DNA of 64,000 nt from Omphiscola glabra (GCA_964017045.1 OZ024808.1:13360284-13424283); one strand, 5' to 3'. Shown: positions 38,130 to 50,279, numbered from the stretch's first letter. Numbers and translations: made by a program. Notes: generated from the sequence alone by a model not told the origin.

Positions 38130-40335
38130 GTGTGTATCTATTTGGATCACGACAAGAACATAATCGTTGTAATAAAGCTCAAAAAGGATACGACTGAAAT
38201 TCAAATGAGGAAAATTTCATACTTGATTCATAAAATCACAAGCATAGTTTTGAAAATAAATCCAGAAAAAGTAATATCTATCATGGAAATGAAGAAACCA
38301 AGGAATGTTGAGACGGTAAGACGTTTCGGTTTCCGTGTTAATTATCTCTTAACGTTTCTTACAAGACTATCTGACACACTTGAACCTATTTGTCATCTTC
38401 TATTGACGGATATCCAAGGTCAAATTCTGAAAAGCATGACACAGACTTTTGTGAAGCGCAGTCAAAGGTGACAAAGGCTCCTGTGTTGGCAATATATAAT
38501 ACCAGAAAAGAGTTACAATATAATGTGATTCTAGCCAAAAGAGATTTTATCATCATCATCATCATGTCCCTTACTCCTTGGACAGTTGGGACGCCACAGA
38601 TGACATGAAAACTATCCTTCTCCATTCCCCTGTTTTTGGCACTGCGCATAGCATCGCCTAGTTTTAGTCCGGTCAATTCTGTTATGTTATCTAAGCATCT
38701 TTTAATCTGTCTTCTTTTCTTCTCCCTCCTCTAGTTGTGCCCAGCATCATTTCCATGATGAGCATTTGTGTGCTGTACTAATGCAAAATGGTAAGTCTAT
38801 AGCCTACGCTTGTCGGTCTCTGACTGACACCGAAACCAGATACGCACAGATTGTAAAGGAAATGCTAGCCAATGCGTTTGCTCTAGATAAGTTTAATCAA
38901 TATACATTGGGTCGACACACTGCGATTTATAGTTATCATAAGCCTTTGGAAGCAATCATGGCAAAGCTTCTCTCAGTGCTCCTCGTAAATTGTACGGAAT
39001 GATGGTGAGAATTCAAGATTACGATACTAGTTTGAAGTATAAAAAGAAAAAGGAAATGTACCTTGCTGATACGCTCTCTATTTCATAATGCATTAGCAAT
39101 GGTTCACAATTTTTATAGATGAAATGTCCATTCAGGATGGCCTGACTTTTAAAGGTGAAAGAGTAGTAGTAGTAGTACCTATGTCCTTAAGATCAGAGAT
39201 GAAAAAGACTATCAATTCAACACACATAGAAATCGAATGATGTCTGAAAATGCATGTGAACGTCTATTCTGGCCACGCATGGCTGCTGAAACCAAACATT
39301 TAGTTTCAATGTATGATATATGTCGAGCCCTTCAACCCGACAAACACAAAGAGACTCGAATGACTCAGGAGATCACAAAACACCCATGTGAAAAGTTGAG
39401 GTGGAAACTTTTGAATGAGGCTTGAAATATTTCGTAGTCTGCGTGGACTATTTCAATACTATTTATAAATTTGATAGACTGGAAAACATATGGTCAGAAA
39501 AGTAAAGAGCATGTATACAAGATATGACTGTCCATTCAGGCTTATCAGTGACAATGGGCCGCAATTTTCATTACATACCTTTGCAAAATTTATCAGAGAC
39601 TGCGATTTTGGTCACTATTTAACTAGTCCACACTACCTTGGATCAAATGGAAAAGCAGAAACGTTGTCAAACAATCAAAAACCCACTAATAAAGAATAAG
39701 AATGATCAATTCTTAGCTTAACTAAGTCCGCATAATTCGCCAAATAAAAGGGTTACTAGTCCAGCGCAGACATTTTTCAAAAGAGACACAAGAACACTGC
39801 TACCAAAAGCCCAAAGTCTATTGGAACCACACATGACAGATCCTGAGAAACACAGATCAATACTTAGAGAAAAGCAGATAACATCAACAACCTATTACAA
39901 TAAACATGCCAATGATTTACCACCCTTTGAAGAGTAGAATGTGTAGAGACTTAAATCATACTCACGACTCAATAAGAAACGGGAAAATTGATTTTTCCCT
40001 AAACAACTTGATGAAATGTCATATGAAGTTGCCAATAAACAACTTGATAAATGATCATACGAAGTTGCATCGGGCTTTATTTATCGTCGCAATCGATATC
40101 ATCGAAGAAGAGTTGCACTGAATCGATGGCCAGACTGTTGAAACAACGGATGATCCTACTACCACTGCATCCCATAGAGTTCCAGAACCTCAAAATCCCG
40201 AGGGCCACTTTGAGACACCTCCACAGTATGTACACTCTGATACACCCAACTTAATTTCTGACGTCCAGTTTCATGACCTCAGGCATCCGGAAATAAACCA
40301 GAACATGGGTCACATCGGCTACCGTACCCCAACAT
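38130..40335 (+). mobile_element. Decayed Ty3/gypsy LTR retrotransposon (RT end, RNase H, integrase)
   Basis: Fragments appear in element order on the plus strand. First is the end of the reverse transcriptase (KINPEKV, METVRRFGFRVNYL-like and LSDTLEPICHLL, 38146-38412). RNase H follows (QSKVTKAPVLAIYN; then MQNGKSIAYACRSLTDTETR, LDKFNQYTLGRHTAIYS, 38430-39085), then the zinc-binding part of integrase (ERLFWPRMAAETKHLV, YDICRALQPDKH, 39240-39370). The integrase core comes last (FRLISDNGPQFSLHTFAKFI, TSPHYLGSNGKAE, 39540-39662). Many stops and frameshifts make it inactive. No LTRs found. A LINE tail is nested in RNase H at 38545-38737. Confidence 0.9.
38545..38737 (-). mobile_element. LINE tail family A nested in the gypsy RNase H
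   Basis: Opens on the plus strand with ATCATCATCATCATGTCCC and reads on the minus strand as the same terminal peptide region as 2168-2507 (TGLKLGDAMRS, GVPTVQG). It splits the gypsy RNase H coding sequence, so it inserted later. Confidence 0.85.
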
Positions 40336-40339
40336 AAGA

Positions 40340-41740
40340 AGAAACCGATATGGGCGTGAAATAAAGACTACAAGAACGAACGACTTTAACTACAACTAGC
40401 CAATGTAACCGGTGTGGCCCGGGATTGCATTTGAAAAAATGAAACACCTTGTACAATCTTTAAACATAGAATTTAAGCGCCATGTAAAGAAAACACCAAA
40501 AAAAGCAACAACACCGGTACATTAACTTTTTTTAATAAATATATTTGTCTTCTATATAAAAACACATCCATAATAACTTTAACGGTGGGATTCTGTGGAT
40601 CCCGATTCCGTGGGACTCCGATCCCGGTGGGTTCCTGATCCCGTCAGTATCCCGATCACGATGGATCCCATTCCCTGTTGGGATCTTGATCCTAGTGGGA
40701 TCCCGATTTTTTGCCGATCCCCTTCCGGATCCCTTTTAAAAAAAAAGTACCCAGGGATTCTGAGAGAGCAGTAACTGCGGTACAGTATAGAAATGAATAG
40801 AACTAGACTAACATCCCAATAAAATTTTTAGATCCCACTTTAGATCCCCGTGGAAAAATATGGACATTTATGAAACATTCTAGATTAAATTTAATGAGAT
40901 CCACGAAACATGTGTCAAACCTTACTTTTCTAAGTAATTATTTTTTGAATGTAATAAAAATCTACAACAAATCCAATATTATTAACGTTTTTTTAAAGTT
41001 AATAAAGGGGCCCTGGGGGCCCATTCCATAATGTACCATTTAAGCTATGCTTAAGTTGGGGGAGGAGCCTATAAATATTAGTCAGATTAAAAATAAAGTT
41101 AAAATAAAAAAGTTAGTCCCATTAAAATCGGTTTAAAAATGCCATAGACATTGCCACTTTAAATTATCGAACTTTCTGGAAAACTCTAGACCGGCCTTAA
41201 ATGAGTTGGATATTATTACTTTTCATCCACGATATTTCAATACGGACTATGAAGGACTCTGCTACATATGCCTAGATCCATTTATTCCTATTTTGTCTAC
41301 GCCTTTTCTTACATATATAACTTACATAAGGAAAAAGGAAGTGGGACGCCCAGCCCCAGAGGAATGGATATTACTAGTTCAGTACCCTTCGGTATTTGAA
41401 TACGGATAATCGAATGTATGTGTACTTATTTGGTAAGGATACATCTATTCTTGTAAGAGTATTTTTAGGAAAAAACGAATGGCCCCCAAAACATTAAAAA
41501 AGTTCATAGCCCCAAAGAGTTCTTTCCGGAAAAGGTTGGATACATGTGTGAAGCTTAGTAAAATCCATCAAACCACGTAAAGCAATTGCAGGAAATTAGT
41601 AAAAACACAGTAAGGTTAAACCTGATAAAAGAGAACGCAACAAAACAACAAACGTGTCGGCAGGAAGCCTTCATCAGCGAACAAACAGAAAAACGAATAA
41701 AATTTTAAAAAGTTTAAAAAAAATTATTATGTAGCACTTA
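40340..41740. other. Spacer with a TCCCGAT-rich patch
   Basis: 40580-40735 is a degenerate repeat of CCCGATCCCGGTGGGATC-like words of about 20 bp. The rest shows no gene. The 67-codon plus frame at 41206-41409 has no recognised motif. Confidence 0.5.
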
Positions 41741-41807
41741 ACTTAGAAGTAGAGTCCAAGAGGGCAGCAAAAGATTTGTGTACCTGTGCAATTGTAGGAA
41801 GAATCAC

Positions 41808-42415
41808 ACACGTTTTTCTTCTTATACGAGCTTTGTAAAATAGTTTCCGTATGCGCTCCTACACAATTGATCCGAATGCATAAAACGTTGGTGCGATGTT
41901 GCGAGCACGCCCGCAAAGGTGTTTGAATTATTCCAACCGTTTTAAAATATTCCGTTTGAGCCAACGGCCTTATGTTCATTTTTTTCTGATATCAGCTATA
42001 TTAACATAATTTAAAACCGTTTGCGCTCCTACACAACTCATGGGATTGCGACAAAACTTTGTTGAGTTGTTGTCCATAAACTCGCGCATTTTACTGAGTC
42101 ATTACAATCCTTTTTATTCTTTTTTGTTATAATATGAGCTTTGTAAGAATTAATTTCCTTATGTGCTCCTATACCATTTACACAAATGCGTTAAAACTTT
42201 AGTGAAATATTGCGCGAACGCCCGCAAAGGTTCATGAATTATTACAACCATTTAAAATATTCCGTTTTAAGCAAGGGGCCCTATATTCGTTTTTTCTATG
42301 TTGGCTTTCTCAATGTAATTATGAACCGCATGATCTCCTACTCAACTGACACGATTGCGATTAAACTTAAGTAAGTTGTTGCCCACCAGTTGTGCTCGGT
42401 CCAGGTTCATTTTAA
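41808..42415. repeat. About 309-bp tandem duplication, 2 diverged units
   Basis: Landmarks ATRYGAGCTTTGTAA, GCGCTCCTA or GTGCTCCTA, CGCCCGCAAAGG and AAAATATTCCGTTT recur in the same order, offset by about 309 bp (41824 versus 42133). Divergence is about 25 percent by eye. Confidence 0.75.
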
Positions 42416-42469
42416 AAAGTATTTTATCAACAAAATCAATGAAAACAAAAATTGAACATCTAAAGCAAA

Positions 42470-42880
42470 GTGTTGTGTTGTTCTTACCAATTTTCTTTCT
42501 GTACTGGTCGTTGTTGCTGTTCTTGTGTGTAGAAATAACGGGTGTAACACCGAAGCATAGCCCTTCGTCTTTGAATGCAAAATGAACTCTATGCCATACT
42601 ATTGATTTTATTTTCTTGCCTAATATGTTTATTTTATAGCATCACAATCAAAAAACTAATTATTTTGATGGCGGGGGCAACATGTGCTGGTGATTCAACA
42701 ATACGCTTAATTAAAAAAACGATTTAGGAACAGGAAAAGAATTGATTTGATTCAAGAAAATCAATACAAACTTTGTGTTAGAGGATACAAAAGTTCACAT
42801 GACGCCCCAAAAATGTTCATGCTATAAATAAATTTAATTTCACAAGGCACAGTTGAGAGGTTAGGATAAGGCTATCCCTA
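42470..42880. repeat. Third copy of the CRP promoter / first-exon block
   Basis: Homologous to 32735-33060 and 56855-57150. CTTACCAATTTTCTTTCTGT matches the donor end, and AATACAAACTTTGTGTTAG with ATACAAAAG matches downstream. A candidate non-coding exon starts at 42488 (minus, donor GTAAG). It may serve CRP-B, whose coding start lies 5.4 kb away across the gypsy remnant. Confidence 0.55.
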
Positions 42881-42944
42881 GTAATGGATGTTTTTACTAA
42901 TCCCAAATGTTCAATGCGTGTAAACTACTGTTAAAAGCCTGACA

Positions 42945-43405
42945 TTGGATAGCATATCCTTAAGCTCATCTAACATTGAATATCATATCCTTAATCTCAT
43001 CTAACATTGAATATCACATCCTTAATCTCATCTAACATTGAATATCACATCCTTAATCTCATCTAACATTGAATATCACATCCTTAATCTCATCTAACAT
43101 TGAATATCATATCCTTAATCTCATCTAACATTGAATATCATATCCTTAATCTCATCTAACATTGAATATCACATCCTTAATCTCATCTAACATTGAATAT
43201 CATATCCTTAATCTCATCTAACATTAAATATCATACACTTAAGGTCATCTAACATTGAATATCATATCCTTAATCTAATCTAACATTGAATATCATATCC
43301 TTAATCTCATCTAACATTGAATATCACATCCTTAATCTCATCTAACATTGAATATCATATCCTTAATCTCATCTAACATTGAATATCACATACTTAAGCA
43401 CATCA
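42945..43405. repeat. 31-bp minisatellite, about 15 copies
   Basis: CTAACATTGAATATCATATC plus CTTAATCTCAT, with C/T variants (CACATCC or CATATCC). Confidence 0.95.
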
Positions 43406-43409
43406 AACA

Positions 43410-43575
43410 TTGAATTGACACCAAACAGAGAAGGAACACAATATAGAAGACACCTGACACCAAACAGAGAAGGAACACAATGTAGGAGACACCTGACACC
43501 AAACAGAGAAGGAACACAATGTAGGAGACACCTGACACCAAACAGAGAAGGAACACAATGTAAGAGACATCTGAA
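43410..43575. repeat. 39-bp minisatellite, 4 copies plus a partial
   Basis: GACACCAAACAGAGAAGGAA followed by CACAATGTAGGAGACACCT. The same sequence is single-copy at 28404-28440 and 55196-55240 in the homologous blocks, so this array formed from a unique seed. Confidence 0.92.
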
Positions 43576-43779
43576 AAAGTAAGACTAAAAGTATATATTA
43601 AACTTCTTTATTTTTATGTTTTTTAAATTTGATTTTTGTATCAAAATAAAATTAAAAGAAAAAGAATAAGAAAACATATATCGCATTTGTATTTTCTTTT
43701 TTAGAAAGAAATAATTGAAATGTATCTCTATGTTTGTTACCAAACTGTGAGTTTCCTTTATGATGGTTTTTAAATTGTA

Positions 43780-43880
43780 CTATTTAGTACTCTGACAGGC
43801 TACTTCACAAGAGGGTATCTCAAACTTACACCCTTGCTGGCAAGTATTTTGCATTGCTGATTACATGATATCTCTGAAAC
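43780..43880 (-). pseudogene. CRP-C: last-exon pseudogene of the CRP-A type
   Basis: The 101-base exon aligns base for base with the last exon of CRP-A and keeps the CTTTCTAG acceptor. It has an in-frame TAA where CRP-A has aspartate 45, and the first cysteine codon of the exon (Cys40 of CRP-A) is changed to Phe. The downstream frame with QNTCQQGC and IPSC is preserved, so the inactivation is recent. No matching signal-peptide exon was found; a LINE fragment lies where it would be expected. Confidence 0.85.
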
Positions 43881-43924
43881 CTAGAAAGAAGATGCACAAT
43901 AGTTTTAACTAGATGTCAGCATTA

Positions 43925-44190
43925 TAGGTGATGGTAAAGTCTCTCCAACAATGGTAAGATGGTATCCTCCGTGCTTCTGGTATGTTTGCAAGCAAATTGG
44001 TGGGTTCAAGTTTTTGATGTACTTCATTCAAAATTTGTCTCAAAATAAGTTTCTCAAAACATTTCATAACAACAGAGGTAAGTGCGAATGGACGAACGTC
44101 GTTTTTGCAATTTACCTTATTTTACTTTGGAATTGGTTTGATTTCTGAAGTTTTCCCAATTGTTGGTTTGTGTGAGTTACATAAGATTTA
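43925..44190 (-). mobile_element. CR1/L2-like LINE reverse transcriptase fragment
   Basis: The minus strand reads RPFALTSVVMKCFEKLILRQ, then after one frameshift FACKHTRSTEDTIL and LERLYHHL. These are the conserved RPVALTS..MK.FE and QFAY...RSTEDA blocks of CR1/L2-type reverse transcriptases. A stop lies upstream (near NK). It is a short, dead remnant. Confidence 0.85.
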
Positions 44191-44199
44191 TTAAATATG

Positions 44200-44780
44200 T
44201 AACAAAAGATGTAGGAGAGCTGCTCTTAACATAGATTAACGAGCAGAACACGTAATTTGTCTGGCCCCGAGTAGTGACTTGACAGTTTCACACTCGCATG
44301 AATTTGAAGGTGATGCCAGTGGTTCTCAGAGCTGTGATTAATTACTGTCGTCATCACTCAGGTTTGGTACTGAAATACCAACAAATAATATTTTTGGCTG
44401 CAATAGGACAATCAATGTAACCTATGAAATTAAATGTTTGTGTATCAATAGAATACAGCTTTTTATTTATTTATTACGATATCATAACTTTAAAAAATCG
44501 AAATTGGATCACATATATATTTTTTTGTAAAAAGTAATCAATTAAACTGCGTAAAGATACGTTTTTGTTTTTGCATGACCGGCATGTCAACGTCAATGCT
44601 CAGCAAAGAAAGTGGTGGAAAGAATAAACAAAAAATAAACTGTTCTTAACCACTATATATAACTATAAGAGCATACTAACAATGACTACTGTTTTGTCCT
44701 TGCCTATTATTGTTTAATAAGCATTTGTTTTATGTGTAGTATGGCAAAGAAACTCGTATTTTTGTCTGTATGTGTATTTA
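44200..44780. other. Spacer, nothing recognised
   Basis: AT-rich, with no splice-supported exon. I searched for a CRP-B-type last exon here and found none. Confidence 0.4.
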
Positions 44781-45690
44781 AAAAAATATATAAGAATGAG
44801 CTATGCTGACCGTTACGTCGAAGAACCGAAAAGATTTGAAATCGTTTGGATTTTTAAAAACGATCATAGTTATTTTCTATTATTTTACGGAAAGCGAATA
44901 AAATTTAAATGCGCAAAAATAATATTAATCCGTTTTTATATTATTTTAAGTTTAAGTATATTAAAATAAATTACAAATAGATTTAAAGTATCAACCAAGA
45001 AACTATTTTAAGCATTTTGTATGTGTTTGAAAGTTATTAAAAAATTAAATAACAAAATTGCGATCATATAATTACACCGTAATCACATTTTTGGGGAAAA
45101 ACTAAACATCAGTTGTTTCTAGTGCATTTTTAGTGCATTGTAAATATTGCGAAATAAAATTAAAATTAATTTGTTCTTAATAATCACCCAACTGACGTAA
45201 TAGCGCAAATCGCCTATTTTAGCCAAAACTCTTAAGTTTCTTAGATTTAATAAACCACGCGTTACAAAACTGATTATGTATTTTTCCACTTCTTAAAATT
45301 GAAATTAATAAATATAATCGACAGCTTTTTAAAATGTTAATAAAACACACAAAATTTAACTTTGTATTTTTAACATTTAATAAGTTTGTTGTTTTTTTAA
45401 TTATAAAAATATACTTTTATTACATCTATAACCTCTAATAAATATATAATGTTTAAGTCAATCAGTGCAGCGAAACTCCATAGCCAAATAACATTTACTA
45501 TTCGACTTATAACTCCTCTAAATAAGAAGATGTCATATGAAGTGTAAAGTATGTTATTATTGGTATAGAAGGGACTACAATGCAGTGGACGAATTTATTA
45601 ATTTTATTTAAATCTGGGGGGGGGGGGTCATTTTGCCCCAGGCAGCACGAAATACGCATCATAATAAAGTTATGAAGGTAAAAAATAATT
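44780..45690. repeat. Third partial copy of the CRP-B flank
   Basis: Aligns with 34950-35830 and 62740-63620 (AAGAATGAG..TGACC, TTATTTTC.ATTATT, GTAATCACATTT..GGG). The TATC microsatellite that precedes the other two copies is absent here. Confidence 0.8.
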
Positions 45691-45918
45691 AAATTTCTTG
45701 GGTGCATACATATCAAAGGTAGGAAAATGACCTACATTTATTTCAACTCTCCTACCAATATTTCACAGACTGAAAATGTAAGATCATGATGATATTACTT
45801 AGCCCATCGACTATTCATTTTCTTAACAATAATGCTTATAAACTAACGACTAAATTTAAAATAAATAGCCAATATCAAGAACCATTATTTAGAAACCGGT
45901 TTTATTTCTCATTTAAAT

Positions 45919-48900
45919 TCAGCAGAGTGGTTTTTCACAAATATAAGACTTGGACCATTTACAATTTCCGTCATTAATTGTTGTTAAGCCAGGGCTGATA
46001 TATGCACAGTCCTCCTCATCATTCCAATTGTCTGGTTGCCAGGCAGCAAACATTGCTTCCTTTAACGTATTATTAATCTCCTGGCCACTGTCCGCCCACA
46101 CAAATTTACCTTCCACAGCAATGTCATCCAGACCTAAATGAACGTATTCATTGACGTTTATTATTGCCTGTAGCAGCCAATACTTGTCCAGGGTATCGGC
46201 CATGTAGAGATGCGAGTTCAAGCACTGACATGACACCCTGGCGTTGGTGTAATTCAATGGTGTATTGTTGTAGTAGGCAACGTTGGCTTGGGTGGATAGG
46301 TTAGTTTTGATGCTTGAAAAAAAAATAGACATAGATTATATTGTTACCGGAAATTTATAGGAAAGACATTTGTTGGAAGGAAAGTGTGCCAGTTAAATGT
46401 TGCTCGAAATGTAATAATTCGGAAACATTGGGGGGGGGGGGGGGGGGGGCATGAGGTTTACTCTTTATCTGATACTTTTATTTAAATAAATCTCCATTTT
46501 TTAAAAATCAATTTATTTTTTTTTAAAATATTTCCTTTAAACAAATATCCTTTCGATCAGATTTCCGCTCTTTAACAACATCAAACGAACTATATTTCCT
46601 TGCACTAATTTCTTTCGTAATAATTGCCGTAAGAACATAAGAAAAAGTATAAAAAGATACAAAGAAGGAAGGATAAATATCTGAAAGATAATTTTAAAGT
46701 GTAAACACCTGTCACTAGTAATGCAATTAAACGAAATAATTGAACTCAAAATACAAAAAAATGGTTCATTATTGTAAATGGAAAATGTATTTGTATAGTT
46801 TATGTTCATTGTCTTGATTAAGTAAGGGTGAAATGTATGCTGTAAGCTTCGAGAAAGAAAGACTTCAGTGGAAAGTATTTAATGCAACTTATGGCTAAGA
46901 TCTAGAGAAGGTAACGAACAAAGATTGCAGTTATAATGGTTTTAAAAATATTCGAGTTCAAAGTGTAAGTAGTTGGTTTTGTGTATTTGATGTTGTACAT
47001 TTCATTAAAGTCGTAATCTTGAGGAAACGGAGTGATTTGTAGCCTTGGAGGATGTAAGGGTGAAAGATTGAGTGGAGGAATGAGGGAAAAGTAACAAACA
47101 TTGGTTAAAAGACAAGCAAATATAAAGAAAATATGCTCGTCTCAATTGGAAAATGTATCCTTTACACGCCCATTTAGAGTATGTTAATGTCAGACCAATA
47201 TCGTAAGAAATACTTTTTTTAATTAATAAAAATAAAATAAAATGTTTACAAAATATTATAAAAAAAAAAGAACTACAAAAAATTGTACAACCTATTTTTT
47301 TAAAAAAACCACAAGAATCGCTGCACGCGTGGCTAACTTCCTGTGCTAAACAGAGTCCAAAGGGCGAAATTCAAATAAAACCCATCCCAAGTATCGTGAA
47401 TAAGAACTTTGGTTTAACTAATTTGGCTCTTGGTCTACTAACGCACGCACGCACATACAAACACACACACACACATATATATATATAGATAATGATATAT
47501 TTTTGTATTACAATTCGTCCTTTACCTAAAATCTGGATACGACTGGCAGCTCTCCTTAAAGTAAAAGTCTCCCTCATGCGGCGCCAGTGGTGGTTGATCC
47601 GCACTTAAGCCTGATGATGGTGTACACAGTCTAGTAGCCTTATTGTAGATGAAACCGTTGCAGACGGGAAACCTGCAATATAATTGAAAGAAGAAAATTC
47701 AGTAACAGTCAACACTTTTTTTTTTTTTTTTTTATATTTCGGTTTAAAAAAAACAATTCCTTTTTCCATGTTAATTTTTTTTTTTTTAATTTTCATTCAT
47801 GTACAAGGTAATTTAAAAAAAACAAAAAAAACAACTAAATGAAGTCGATTATGTGAATTCAAGCTTGCAGATTTTTTTTTCTGTTTCCAGTTTAAACCTA
47901 ATCAGTTACATGTCTGTCATTAAGTACTTATTTCTTTTTTTTTTACCTGGCCAAACAGCTAGAAGCACACGATACACTTGAATTATCCAACCAGGTTAAA
48001 TTCAGGCGTAGTGGACCACAATGGAGAGGATTTATTTTTGTGAACTTATTGGTCTTGCTAGTTTCGCCTGTTAAATCTGTCCACGTACATAGAAACAGGA
48101 ACACTAAGGAGTATTTTTTGTGGTATTGTTAATAATTTGTTAAAAAAGATTTTTTATTTAAAAAAAAAATGTGATTACCTATTTATCTTATTTATGAAAA
48201 AATAAAACTCAAATGATTAATTCATTATCGTCTAGTTAAGCAAAAGACCAAACATCTTAAAGCTAATATTGCCAAGCAAAAGATCAAACATCTTAAAGCT
48301 AATATTGCCAAGCAAAAGATCAAACATCTTAAAGCTAATATTGCCAAGCAAAAGATCAAACATCTTAAAGCTAATATTGCCAAGCAAAAGATCAAACATC
48401 TTAAAGCTAATATTGCCAAGCAAAAGATAAAACATCTTAAAGCTAATATTGCCAAGCAAAAGACCAAACATCTTAAAGCTAATATTGCCAAGCAAAAGAT
48501 CAAACATCTTAAAGCTAATATTGCCAAGCAAAAGATCAAACATCTTAAAGCTAATATTGCCAAGCAAAAGACCAAACATCTTAAAGCTAATATTGCCAAG
48601 CAAAAGATAAAACATCTTAAAGCTAATATTGCCAAGCAAAAGACCAAACATCTTAAAGCTAATATTGCCAAGCAAAAGACCAAACATCTTAAAGCTAATA
48701 TTGCCAAGCAAAAGACCAAAGATCTTAAAGCTAATATTGCCAAGCAAAAGACCAAACATCTTAAAGCTAATATTGCCAAGCAAAAGATCAAACATCTTAA
48801 AGCTAATATTGCCAAGCAAAAGATCAAACATCTTAAAGCTAATATTGCCAAGCAAAAGACCAAACATCTTAAAGCTAATATTGCCAAGCAAAAGATAAAA

Positions 48901-49351
48901 CATCTTAAAGCTAATATTGCCAAGCAAAAGACCAAACATCTTAAAGCTAATATTGCCAAGCAAAAGACCAAACATCTTAAAGCTAATATTGCCAAGCAAA
49001 AGACCAAAGATCTTAAAGCTAATATTGCCAAGCAAAAGACCAAACATCTTAAAGCTAATATTGCCAAGAAAAAGATCAAACATCTTAAAGCTAATATTGC
49101 CAAGCAAAAGATCAAACATCTTAAAGCTAATATTGCCAAGCAAAAGATCAAACATCTTAAAGCTAATATTGCCAAGCAAAAGATCAATAATTTATGCAAT
49201 AATTTTGCTAAGCAAAACTGCTGTTCTTTTTTTTTATGGTGACGTTGGTCTCATTTATATGCAGAAACTAATGTTTTAACCCAAAATAAATGTGTAGTAC
49301 ACTGTTAGTATGTACTATCTACTTACCACAAACTGTTACTGCACGCGCCAT
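45919..49351 (-). CDS. CTL3: secreted PAN-like / C-type lectin protein, 4 coding exons
   Basis: Exons are 49327-49351, 47947-48103, 47526-47672 and 45919-46312, 723 bases in all (240 residues plus stop). The mini first exon encodes MARAVTVC plus one base, donor TGTG|GTAAGT. It joins in phase 1 to acceptor CTCCTTAG, producing MARAVTVCVFLFLCTWTD, a convincing signal peptide. CTATAAAG at 49389-49396 (minus) is a well-placed TATA box. The middle exons carry LHCGPLRL, SCASSC and VCNGFIYN...CTPSSGLSAD, a PAN/Apple-like pattern. The last exon is a C-type lectin domain: PLNYTNARVSCQC, LGLDDIAVEGKFVWADSGQE, WQPDNWNDEEDC and a closing SKSYICEKPLC. It has QPD at the sugar-binding site, unlike CTL1 at the same position. 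AATAAA lies 13 bases past the stop (45901-45906). Intron 1 contains the 36-bp minisatellite. Confidence 0.87.
46320..47520. other. CTL3 intron and repeats
   Basis: Last intron of CTL3, with poly-G at 46431-46449 and (CA)n/(TA)n at 47440-47490. No other features seen. Confidence 0.6.
48236..49195. repeat. 36-bp minisatellite, about 26 copies, in CTL3 intron 1
   Basis: CAAAAGATCAAACATCTTAA followed by AGCTAATATTGCCAAG. Variant units (GACC, ATAA, AAAGAT) follow the same order in two successive blocks of 8 units, a 288-bp higher-order repeat (about 48600-48890 and 48890-49180). The multiple-of-3 unit makes frames of over 300 codons on the minus strand, which are artefacts. Confidence 0.97.
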
Positions 49352-50200
49352 AATGTTGCCTTTTTCAAATAATAATAAATCAAAGAATCTTTATAGTGTC
49401 TGCCTTGTTTAAATTTTAAAAAAAAAATTAAATCCCAAAAGGCAATGCTGAGCGCAGGAAGTGATACATATATACTCTAAATATATTATTTCAAACTGAA
49501 CAGGTATTAATATAGCAAGTAATATTTACATTGTGTCTTGTCTAAATATTGACATCCAGAAAATTTAAATTCATTGTAAAACTTGAAACGAAATAAAATA
49601 GATTAATTATAGCTTAATTAACAACGGTCGAAGGACTACGGGACATGATGATAGCTTAAAGAAACACGTGTTTTGCCACGAATGCACATAACGCACTTAA
49701 AAGTTCAACGCAATCAATTAGTTATATTACATTAAATAAGGGGAAACGCTCTAACATTTCGTCCGTTACGCTTCCAATGAAGCTTGATCAGTGTTTACTC
49801 CAGACAAATTGTTCCCGGGGGTTCGAATGACATTTTAAATGTTCGGGTGGGAATTGACAGGGGCGTAGGAAGGGTGGGCATTGACAGTGGCGTAGGAAGG
49901 CTGGGAAGAGAAGCCCAAACTAAGTTTTTCCTTGGAATCTATTAGCCCAAATATATATTATTCGAAATTAAAGTAAAATAATATATTCAACTGTTCAAGA
50001 ACTTCATCCTAAACGCTGTTATAATGTGAATATAATTTTGGTGTTTGACACTATCAGATTGATCAGGGAGAGTGAAGACTGCTAACGAACGAAAATGTGT
50101 AGAAATGTTTTGATAATTTGAAAATCAAGGGATGCAGTTTTGGGTATACCTGATTTCAGTGTTTCTTTCATAAAATTAACCATTAAAGGGACAATTCGGG
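49352..50200. other. CTL3 upstream flank
   Basis: TATA box at 49389-49396, then AT-rich sequence. Terminal 30 bp of LINE tail A at 49622-49655 (GGTCGAAGGACTACGGGACA). A one-ended MITE-like CAGTGGCGTAGGAAGG lies near 49887. Confidence 0.55.
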
Positions 50201-50279
50201 GTGACAGCTAATCTATCAGCTCTCAAAATAAGTATAGGTACCAAACCTTACTTGAATTCCATCAGGATGTGGCGTCACA

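Noticed and set aside
43410..43575. Possible CRISPR-like array (regular 39-bp repeats), as with several other arrays here
   Set aside because: The units are contiguous tandem repeats without unique spacers, and the genome is eukaryotic.
48225..49199. Hydrophobic 315-324-codon minus-strand frames resembling a leucine/cysteine-rich membrane protein
   Set aside because: They are the 36-bp repeat read in two frames. It lies inside the CTL3 intron and opposite-strand frames are equally open.
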